This document shows, piece after piece, positions 1 through 5,396 of a stretch of DNA of 14,781 bases (the first letter of the stretch is position 1; each line of letters opens with the position of its first letter). Position numbers and translations under genes: made by a program. Source of the DNA: Bog-756 sp037141235 (GTDB taxonomy: Bacteria > Actinomycetota > Acidimicrobiia > Acidimicrobiales > RAAP-2); NCBI GenBank assembly GCA_037141235.1, contig JBAXCY010000056.1, positions 1-14,781 of the forward strand, given 5' to 3'. The notes below the pieces were generated by a model. It was not told where the DNA came from and made no database searches. It saw only the letters and a list, made by a program, of their open reading frames with translations.

Positions 1-1
1 G

Positions 2-385
2 GTCATCGACGTGTTCGTGTCCAAGAGGCGAGACCTGAAGGCTGCGACAAGGTTCTTCACCAATGCGATCAGCTCCCATGGAGCGCCGGCCGAGATCACC
101 ACTGACCGGGCCCACGCCCTGGTCCGCGTGGTCGCCGAGCTCCTGCCGGCTGCACTGCACGACACCACCCAGTACGCCAACAACCGGGTCGAAGCTGACC
201 ATGGGCGGCTCAAGGCGAGACTTCGACCGATGCGAGGCCTCAAACGGGACCGGACGGCGAGCGTCGTCATCCGAGGACATGCCTTCATCCAGAACCTGCG
301 GCGAGGCCACTACGAACTTGGGGTCGATGCACGTCACGGACTGACGCTCGCCGCAGCGTTCGACGAGCTCGCCCTGGTGGTCTGA
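2..385 (+). CDS. IS6-like DDE transposase, C-terminal part (5' end outside window)
   Basis: The reading frame is open from the first bases of the window, so this is the C-terminal part of a longer gene. The protein begins VIDVFVSKRRDLKAATRFF, which matches the region around the second catalytic Asp of IS6-family transposases (an Asp followed by S-x-RRD and an AA-x-FF helix). A TTD motif follows. NNRVEADHGRLK then carries the probable catalytic Glu of the DDE triad, and RPMRGLK and GHAFIQNLRRGHY are typical of the IS6 C-terminus. The enzyme would cut and join IS ends during replicative transposition. I cannot see the N-terminus or left inverted repeat, and I found no clear right inverted repeat after the stop. 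The copy could be complete outside the window or a fragment. The family call is fairly firm; activity is unknown. Confidence 0.8.
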   Translation, partial: VIDVFVSKRRDLKAATRFFTNAISSHGAPAEITTDRAHALVRVVAELLPAALHDTTQYANNRVEADHGRLKARLRPMRGLKRDRTASVVIRGHAFIQNLRRGHYELGVDARHGLTLAAAFDELALVV

Positions 386-586
386 CCTGAGAATCCCACT
401 GGAGCTGGTGAGCCCGCGCCATACGATCCAACAATGCAACAGCGCCCCAGAAAGCGACTGCCCGAGCTGGGCGCAGCCGTGCAGGCCGCGGCCCGTCGGG
501 TCACCGCGTCGGTCGGCGGCGCGTTCGGAGGTACCAGTCCCGCGTCGAGGTCATGAGCGCCGTGCATCCCCAGCCCTCGGCTCCCG

Positions 587-763
587 GAGCACGACCTGGA
601 TGACCTCACCCAGGCGTACTTCGAGGGCTCATCGATCGACGCGCTGGTTCGACGCTTCTCCATCCACCGCAACACGGTGATCGGCCACCTCGATCGGCTC
701 GGCGTCCCAGGTACACCGCGTCAGTGCTCTGCTCTTGGGTCGGCTTCCCGCATATTGATCTGA
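587..763 (+). pseudogene. Remnant of a recombinase-associated helix-turn-helix protein
   Basis: Frame 2 reads DDLTQAYFEGSSIDALVRRF followed by S-I-H-R-N-T-V-I-G-H-L and a GVP. This fits the helix-turn-helix seen at the C-terminus of serine recombinases and in small proteins beside them (Y-x-x-G-x-S/T-x-x-x-LA-x-x-F-x-x-x-R-x-T-V-x-x-HL). No plausible start lies in front of it. The same frame has a stop at 554-556, and the short ORF before that (ATG at 434, basic and Ala-rich) may be the rest of the same broken gene. The frame runs on to a stop at 761-763 without further recognisable sequence. I read this as a decayed gene, in keeping with the neighbouring transposase fragment. The rest of 386-769 holds nothing else I can support. 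Confidence 0.5.
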
Positions 764-769
764 ACGTTG

Positions 770-805
770 TTGTACTGAATACAGGTTCGTGCTAGCAATA
801 TCGGT
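770..805 (+). promoter_or_regulatory. Probable promoter of the TetR gene, leaderless start
   Basis: TTGTAC (770-775) and TAGCAA (793-798) are separated by 17 bases. A start seven bases after the -10 box falls at 805-806, on the ATG of the TetR gene, and no Shine-Dalgarno sequence precedes that ATG. A leaderless mRNA, common in actinobacteria, is therefore likely. A small dyad TGTA-5-TACA (771-783) overlaps the -35 box and could be part of an autoregulatory operator. This is visual matching only. Confidence 0.4.
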
Positions 806-1459
806 ATGGCCCCATCGACTCGACCGGCTACTGACGCACCGAGCGCACCTAGGCGTCGCTACCGCTCACAGCGCCGCGCCGAACAGGCCCAAGAGACGCG
901 CTCGGCGCTGTTGCAGGCCGCCACCAACCTCTTCACCACGCGGGGATGGTCCGCGACCGGCATGCGCGACATCGCCGAAGAGGCCGGCGTGGCAACCGAG
1001 ACCGTGTACTCGCATTTCGGCTCCAAAGCCGAACTGTTCCAGCGGGTGGTGGACGCGGCCGTAGGCGGCGATGAGGCGCCCGTAACGGTGGCGGAGCGAC
1101 CGGAGTTCGCGTTGATCGGCGAGGGCGCACGCGGCGAGCGGATCGCCGCCGCCGCGCATCTCACTACGCAGATCCACGACCGCACAGCCGGGCTGGCGAA
1201 GGTCCTTCGCGAGGCGGCCGCCGGCGACGAGGCGATCGCCGACATGCTGTCGGCGACGCGCGAGCGCCAGCGACTCGACGTCGAAGCCGGGGCCTCCCTA
1301 CTGATGGGCCGCGCCCCGGCGGCCAACGAGCGCGACGGGCTGTGGGCGCTGCTGAGCGTCGAGGTGTACCTGCTCCTGGTGGAGGTCACCGGATGGAGTC
1401 CCGCGACCTACGAGGCGTGGCTGGCCGAGACTCTGGAGCTGCTGGTTCCGCGGTCGTGA
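806..1459 (+). CDS. TetR/AcrR-family transcriptional regulator
   Basis: This is a 217-aa protein with the usual TetR layout. After a basic, disordered leader (1-28), an N-terminal DNA-binding domain spans about residues 29-80. It contains LLQAATNLFTTRGW, the recognition region TGMRDIAEEAGVATETVYSHF and the closing FGSKAELFQRVV. The C-terminal part (about 95-215) is helical, Ala/Glu-rich and divergent, as expected for a ligand-binding and dimerisation domain, so the ligand cannot be read from it. ATG 806 is chosen because it sits at the expected transcription start of the promoter just upstream. The next gene starts 19 bp after the stop on the same strand, so the regulator probably controls its own operon with the hemerythrin-SRPBCC protein. 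The family is secure; the signal is unknown. Confidence 0.93.
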   Translation: MAPSTRPATDAPSAPRRRYRSQRRAEQAQETRSALLQAATNLFTTRGWSATGMRDIAEEAGVATETVYSHFGSKAELFQRVVDAAVGGDEAPVTVAERPEFALIGEGARGERIAAAAHLTTQIHDRTAGLAKVLREAAAGDEAIADMLSATRERQRLDVEAGASLLMGRAPAANERDGLWALLSVEVYLLLVEVTGWSPATYEAWLAETLELLVPRS

Positions 1460-1478
1460 GAGATCTGAGGACGCATCG

Positions 1479-2666
1479 ATGAACACTGACACAACACAAC
1501 CGGCGGACACTCGCATCATGGGTATCGTCCACCAAGCCCTACGCCGCGACCTCGGGCGAACCCGAACCGCTCTGACGGGGGCCGAGCCACCGGCAAGCGA
1601 GACCAGAGAAGCGATCGCCCGCCATGTCGGGTGGATGATGACGTTCCTGCATCACCACCACACCGGCGAGGACGAGGGCCTCTACCCGCTGGTTCGAGCG
1701 CGAAGGCCTGACGCTGCCGCGCTGCTCGACCAGATGCACGCAGATCATGAACGGATCCAGCCCGCGATCGCCGAGGTCGAGGCTAGGGCCGTCGCCTATG
1801 GCGCGGGCGACGACGACGGGGAGCGTGGGAGCCTGCTCGTCGCACTGGACGACCTCGAGGCGTTCCTGTTGCCGCACCTCCTGACCGAGGAAGCGGAGAT
1901 GATGCCTGTGGTCTCAGCCACGCTGACCGATGCCGAATGGCGTCGATGGGACCAGGAGTACAACCTCGAACCGAAATCCTTCGGTGAACTCGGGTTCGAA
2001 GGCCATTGGCTCATCGACGATCTCAGCCCCGAGGACCGTGATCTCGTGACCCGCCTCGTGGCGCCGCTCCCCCGGCTGATTCTCTTGAAGGGCTTCGCAC
2101 GGACCTATCGCCGCCGGGCCGCTGCCTGCTGGGCCCCTCCTCCTCCGAAGCGGAGAGTTGGCAAGCACGGCCACGTGGACGTCGTGGTCGAGACCGACCG
2201 CGACGCGATTTGGGCGCTGTTGTGCGACGTCACCCGGGTCGGCGAATGGAGCCACGAGTGCATCGAAGCCGAGTGGCTCGGCAACGCGACCACGGCGGTG
2301 CCCGGGGCACGGTTCCGGGGCAAGAACCGAGCAGGGATGCTCCGCTGGGGGCGCGTGTGCGAAATCGTCGAGTCGTCACCATGGACGCTGGCGTGGCGCA
2401 CCGTGCCGAGCCTCCTCTATCCCGACAGCACGGAATGGCGCGTGCGCCTCGAAGACACCCGAAGCGGCACACGGATCGAGCAGACCTTCCAGGTGCTCCA
2501 CATCCCGGAGCTTCTCGACATGGTGTACGCGAGGCTGATCCCAGATCACCGCGATCGGGCTACGGCGATCACCGAGGACCTCCGACGGCTTGCAACCGTG
2601 GCAGCCACCACCGAACGTCCCTACGCACCCCATGGACTGAACCCTGTCGACGCCCACGGCGACTGA
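1479..2666 (+). CDS. Hemerythrin-like domain fused to an SRPBCC (polyketide cyclase/START-like) domain
   Basis: This 395-aa cytosolic protein has two domains. Residues about 12-165 look like a hemerythrin HHE four-helix bundle: H18 in VHQAL, the cluster H58-H61 followed by GEDE and LYP (E64/E66), H87 and H90 in MHADHERI, and H133 with E137/E138 in LPHLLTEEAEMMP. These could hold a di-iron centre that binds oxygen, NO or another small molecule. Residues about 230-375 look like an SRPBCC fold: a VDVVVETDRDAIWALLCDVT strand-helix start with a GEWS, a central RFRGKNRAG, W-x-V-R-L-E and a long C-terminal helix. Such folds bind hydrophobic ligands. GAGG (1467-1470) lies 8 bases before ATG 1479, which fixes the start. 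It follows the TetR gene by 19 bp and is presumably co-transcribed. Domain calls are good; the substrate is unknown. The 139 bp after it hold nothing obvious. Confidence 0.82.
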   Translation: MNTDTTQPADTRIMGIVHQALRRDLGRTRTALTGAEPPASETREAIARHVGWMMTFLHHHHTGEDEGLYPLVRARRPDAAALLDQMHADHERIQPAIAEVEARAVAYGAGDDDGERGSLLVALDDLEAFLLPHLLTEEAEMMPVVSATLTDAEWRRWDQEYNLEPKSFGELGFEGHWLIDDLSPEDRDLVTRLVAPLPRLILLKGFARTYRRRAAACWAPPPPKRRVGKHGHVDVVVETDRDAIWALLCDVTRVGEWSHECIEAEWLGNATTAVPGARFRGKNRAGMLRWGRVCEIVESSPWTLAWRTVPSLLYPDSTEWRVRLEDTRSGTRIEQTFQVLHIPELLDMVYARLIPDHRDRATAITEDLRRLATVAATTERPYAPHGLNPVDAHGD

Positions 2667-2805
2667 ACGGGTGGAATGGGGTCGAAGTCGACAAAGATGC
2701 CCACCGAGGTGCCGGCTGGGACGCGGACACGAAACGATCCCGACCGCATGAGTGACGCTCGCCTGGATCTGGGCGCCTAGGTTGGCGGCAACGGGGGAGG
2801 ACGGC

Positions 2806-3429
2806 ATGGCCGGGCTTGAGAATGTCGAAGTGCGTCTGATCGAGGGTGACGAGTTGCAGGCGGCAGCGCTCGTAGCGGCAAAGGGTATGCGTGACAACCC
2901 GCTGCATGTCGCCGCCATTGGCGACGACCCCGAGCGGCGCGTGCGAGTGATGCAGCGGGTGTTCTCTCGTCTCTTGACCCTGCCCGGGCGCGAGACGCTC
3001 GGCGCGTGGGATGGCGAGCGCCTGGTGGCTGTCGCTGATTCCACCGATCCGGGGCGGTGCCAGCCGTCGCCGCGTGACCAGATGCGTTTGGCTCCGGCCA
3101 TGGTCATGGCCGGACGTGCCGCGCCGCGTATGTCACGTTGGCTGTCCGCGTGGGCCAAGCACGACCCCGACCGCCAGCACTCGCACTTCGGTCCGCTCGC
3201 CGTTGACCCAGACCTCCAGGGACAGGGCATCGGGAGTCTGCTCCTGTCGGCCTACTGCCGACGGCTCGACCAAGCTGGACTGCTTGGCTACCTGGAGACA
3301 GACAAGCCCGAGAACGTCCGCCTCTACGAGCGGTTCGGGTTCGCGGTGACAGCCGAGGCCGATGTGATCGGCGTGAAGAACTGGTTCATGACACGTGAGG
3401 TGCCTCCACAGGGGAGCGATCGATCATGA
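2806..3429 (+). CDS. GNAT-family N-acetyltransferase
   Basis: This is a 207-aa GNAT acetyltransferase, transferring an acyl group from acetyl-CoA to an unknown amine. The acetyl-CoA pyrophosphate-binding motif A is clear at residues 127-147: HFGPLAVDPDLQGQGIGSLL, with the Q/R-x-x-G-x-G/A core as QGQGIG. Motif B follows as YLETDKPENVRLYERFGF (162-179), with the Asn and Tyr typical of the fold. The N-terminal half (VRLIEGDELQAAALVAAKGM) fits strand 1 and helix 1. The frame is open from 2752, but ATG 2806 has a strong Shine-Dalgarno (GGGGGAGG about 7 bases upstream) and matches the usual family start, so I prefer it. It is a single gene, separated by 139 bp from the preceding operon. The substrate cannot be read from the sequence. 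Confidence 0.88.
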   Translation: MAGLENVEVRLIEGDELQAAALVAAKGMRDNPLHVAAIGDDPERRVRVMQRVFSRLLTLPGRETLGAWDGERLVAVADSTDPGRCQPSPRDQMRLAPAMVMAGRAAPRMSRWLSAWAKHDPDRQHSHFGPLAVDPDLQGQGIGSLLLSAYCRRLDQAGLLGYLETDKPENVRLYERFGFAVTAEADVIGVKNWFMTREVPPQGSDRS

Positions 3430-3506
3430 CGCCGGCCCCAGCGTTGACGGCCAGGGGCGGACGAGGTGCCTGCTGCACGATTCGGTGAGAACCGATCTGC
3501 GGTAAG

Positions 3507-3540
3507 GAGCCGGGCCCGAGGAACCTTCGGCTCGTCTTTC
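3507..3540 (+). terminator. Possible terminator after the GNAT gene
   Basis: GAGCCG (3507-3512) can pair with CGGCTC (3528-3533). An alternative inner hairpin is CCGAGG-AAC-CTTCGG (3516-3530) with one G-T pair. The short pyrimidine run GTCTTTC follows. It lies 78 bp after the stop of the acetyltransferase. The U-tract is poor, so this is a weak call. Confidence 0.3.
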
Positions 3541-3599
3541 AAACCCTGCCTCTGACCAGGGGTCATGCGGCGAATCGTTGTGATTTCCACTACAACCGG

Positions 3600-3630
3600 T
3601 GGAGGTGATGGGACTCGAACCCCTGGCCTT
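3600..3630 (-). other. tRNA 3'-end-like fragment, candidate attachment site
   Basis: Read on the minus strand this is GGCCAGGGGTTCGAGTCCC followed by ATCACCTCCA. It looks like a T-arm with a GTTCGAGTCC loop, the 3' half of an acceptor stem (CACCTCC) and a discriminator A. I can find no D-arm, anticodon arm or 5' acceptor strand beside it, because the sequence upstream on that strand is the 3' end of the small AlpA-like gene. A tRNA 3' end without its 5' part is what a tRNA-targeted integrative element leaves at one of its ends. A 7-bp tandem repeat TCTCGAC x2 (3632-3645) lies between this fragment and the AlpA-like stop codon. The T-stem has one mismatch when I fold it, so it may be degenerate. 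Confidence 0.45.
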
Positions 3631-3650
3631 CTCTCGACTCTCGACTCTGC

Positions 3651-3851
3651 CTACTGCATTCGGCCAGTCGTCCGTGCCCACTTGATGATCTCGGTTCTTA
3701 GCCAGAGGAGGGGTCGACCATGTCCCAGGTTCACTACAGGTCGCGGCATGTCGGGATATCTACCCTGATAGACGGAGACCGAAGTTCGCTGAGATAGTCC
3801 AAGAAGATCGGCAACACCTTGGGCGTCAATCAAGTCTTCTGAGTTGACCAT
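3651..3851 (-). CDS. AlpA-like small helix-turn-helix protein (excisionase-like)
   Basis: This is a 66-aa protein. DLIDAQGVADLLGLSQRTSV is a winged helix-turn-helix of the AlpA/MerR-type excisionase group. The wing region is YPDMPRPVVNLGHGRPLLWL, and the protein closes with R-T-E-I-I-K-WA, the usual end of this domain (D/E-I-x-x-WA). Such proteins bend DNA as recombination directionality factors or act as small regulators in mobile elements. The start could be GTG 3860 (69 aa) or ATG 3851. I use the ATG because residues before it add nothing to the domain; no good Shine-Dalgarno is seen for either. The stop lies about 20 bp from the tRNA-like fragment, and the promoter upstream is the divergent symmetric one at 3880-3921. 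The family is likely; the exact role is inferred. Confidence 0.75.
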   Translation of the reverse strand: MVNSEDLIDAQGVADLLGLSQRTSVSVYQGRYPDMPRPVVNLGHGRPLLWLRTEIIKWARTTGRMQ

Positions 3852-3879
3852 GGGTCCCACAGTTATCGAGTCTTACGTA

Positions 3880-3921
3880 GTTGACTCCAGAATACAACGA
3901 CGGTAGTATACCGGAGTCAAC
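3880..3921. promoter_or_regulatory. Mirror-symmetric divergent promoter/operator
   Basis: Two 19-bp arms face each other across 4 bases (GACG): GTTGACTCCAGAATACAAC (3880-3898) and GTAGTATACCGGAGTCAAC (3903-3921). The second arm is the reverse complement of the first at 16 of 19 positions. On the plus strand TTGACT (3881-3886), a 17-base spacer and TAGTAT (3904-3909) form a good promoter. On the minus strand TTGACT (3920-3915), a 17-base spacer and TTGTAT (3897-3892) form another. Each arm thus carries the -35 of one promoter and the -10 of the other. The minus promoter points at the AlpA-like gene (start 34-50 bp away); the plus promoter points at the 3925-4325 stretch and the recombinase/transposase genes. 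A dimeric regulator bound here would control both directions. Confidence 0.6.
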
Positions 3922-4288
3922 ATAGTGGCCCCGGCGGTGCGGAAACACCCCGGGGCCGTGGCCAGCACCCATGTGGGAGGTACTGACGCAGTGAACTGTA
4001 GTGAAGCGCGCCCCGACGCGGGCAAGACGCTGTTCATCTCCCAGACGAAGCGATTCTCAGCCCCGGCTGTGCTGACGAGTGCCCAACTGGATGGTGCTGA
4101 TGACGCCGGCCGCCACCTTCGCCGCGGTCCCTTGATGGGACCCGCAGACGCCCCTTCAGGCACTATCCCCGCGCCAACGACGTCGACGCGTTTTAATAGA
4201 AGTACATCCCAGGAGGCATCCAGCGAGGCCGTGCCAACCGGAAGTCCCGGAGAGCACCACTCGCTGGTCACACGGAGCGCTGACCGCA
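3922..4288 (+). other. Stretch without a confident gene; one open frame of doubtful status
   Basis: A frame is open from GTG 3925 to the stop at 4492-4494 (189 codons). Its first 75 or so codons have high third-position GC and a plausible composition (for example ARPDAGKTLFISQTKRFSAP). The later part turns Arg/Ser/Thr/Trp-rich and overlaps the better-looking N-terminus of the recombinase-like gene in another frame. I recognise no domain. GTG 3925 lies about 8 bases after the expected start of the plus-strand promoter and has no Shine-Dalgarno, so near-leaderless translation is possible. The stop also overlaps an internal GTG of the next gene (GTGA, 4491-4494), which could mean coupling if both are real. 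The only AT-rich patch is around 4190-4205. It could be a small gene, a decayed gene or a long leader. Confidence 0.3.
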
Positions 4289-4316
4289 GTGAGCACGCTG
4301 ATGTGCTCACGAGGAG
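4289..4316 (+). promoter_or_regulatory. Perfect hairpin abutting a strong ribosome binding site
   Basis: GTGAGCAC (4289-4296) and GTGCTCAC (4303-4310) form a perfect 8-bp stem with a 6-base loop. The stem is followed without a gap by GAGGAG (4311-4316), the ribosome binding site of the recombinase-like gene. In RNA the hairpin would stack directly against the Shine-Dalgarno and could limit initiation. As DNA it could also be a dyad operator. Confidence 0.5.
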
Positions 4317-4325
4317 AAGTTGTTC

Positions 4326-5396
4326 GTGCCGCACGAACTGGGATGTGTCGAGGAGGAGCTGGGCCGGTCGTTGGCCGGTGTTCCGCGCCATCACCTCGCG
4401 CCCGAGGTACTGGCACCGAGAAGCGGCTTCGACCAGGACCGACACTCGGAGTCCTGGGAGCTCGGGGCGCCCCTTCCGGTCGGAGTATCAGTGAGTGCCG
4501 TCATTGCGCGGTTCTCCCCGAAGGACGTCCCCACCGACGTCTGGGACCGCATCCGGCCCGTGGTGACTGCGGCAGTCAGCGACAGCACGCCCGTGACCCC
4601 GGGTCTCACCAGGCGTCACATGACCATCGCCACGCAGCTGGCGGTGTGGGCCGACCGGATCGGCGTGCCGCTCGACCATGAGGTTCTCTTCCACCCCGAG
4701 ACCATCGACCGCTACATCCTCGAGGGCTGCGCCCATCTGACTATCGGCAGTCGGATGAACTACCGGTCCCAACTGTGGAAGTTCGGTAAGTCCGTCATCG
4801 GCCCCGAGCACTTCCCGCCTCACCCCCTGCCACTGAAGCGCTCCCCGACCAACGCGCCCTACTCCGCGGACGACGTGATCGAACTGATGGCCTGGTCGCG
4901 GGGCCTGACCACCGCCCACATGCGCAGGAACGCGAAGGCGCTGCTGGCAGTGGGCCTCGGGGCGGGGCTGACCAGCCAGGAGGTGTCCCGCCTGGTGGGC
5001 ACCGACGTCCGTCGACACGATGACCTGGTCCTGGTCGAAGTGATCGGAGACAAGGCACGCACCGTCCCTGTGCTGCGCCCGTGGGCTGCGTCCGTCCTGG
5101 AACTGGCCCAGGAGTCGGGAACCAGGGCGTTCTTCCGGCCCGACCGGACTCGGATCACCCGTGGCGACATCGTGGCGTTCATCAGCCGGTGTTCCAGAGG
5201 AGAAGACGCCCACTTCTCGATCCAAAGGACGCGGATCACCTGGATCGTGACCCACTTTGCCGCCGGCACCCACGCCACCGCGCTGGAGCGGGCGTCTGGG
5301 GTGACGGCCGCCCAGCTGGCCAAGTACCTGGCGTTCGTGCCGCCTTTGGACGACGAGGTGGCCTTCCGCCAGCTGACCGAGGCGGGCGGATTGTGA
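4326..5396 (+). CDS. Tyrosine-recombinase-like protein of a two-gene transposable unit
   Basis: This 356-aa protein resembles a phage-integrase-type tyrosine recombinase. About residues 95-175 look like the N-terminal core-binding domain (TPGLTRRHMTIATQLAVWAD to MNYRSQLWKFGK). About 178-345 look like the catalytic fold: AKALLAVGLGAGLTSQEVSR, then GDKARTVPVL with K243 at the beta-hairpin lysine, then RTRITWIVTHFAAGT with R303 where the second Arg is expected, then Y334 nine residues after the usual GH position. The first catalytic Arg is missing (AGLT instead of TGLR), and Q300 and S324-G325 stand where His residues are usual. GTG 4326 is 9 bases after GAGGAG; TTG 4320 and GTG 4491 are alternatives. 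The stop overlaps the transposase GTG, so the two are coupled. It may be a divergent recombinase or an inactive DNA-binding partner. Confidence 0.68.
   Translation: MPHELGCVEEELGRSLAGVPRHHLAPEVLAPRSGFDQDRHSESWELGAPLPVGVSVSAVIARFSPKDVPTDVWDRIRPVVTAAVSDSTPVTPGLTRRHMTIATQLAVWADRIGVPLDHEVLFHPETIDRYILEGCAHLTIGSRMNYRSQLWKFGKSVIGPEHFPPHPLPLKRSPTNAPYSADDVIELMAWSRGLTTAHMRRNAKALLAVGLGAGLTSQEVSRLVGTDVRRHDDLVLVEVIGDKARTVPVLRPWAASVLELAQESGTRAFFRPDRTRITRGDIVAFISRCSRGEDAHFSIQRTRITWIVTHFAAGTHATALERASGVTAAQLAKYLAFVPPLDDEVAFRQLTEAGGL

Noticed and set aside
3873..4445. 190-codon minus-strand frame opposite the doubtful stretch
   Set aside because: No domain and no ribosome binding site; it crosses the symmetric promoter and the AlpA-like gene's upstream region.
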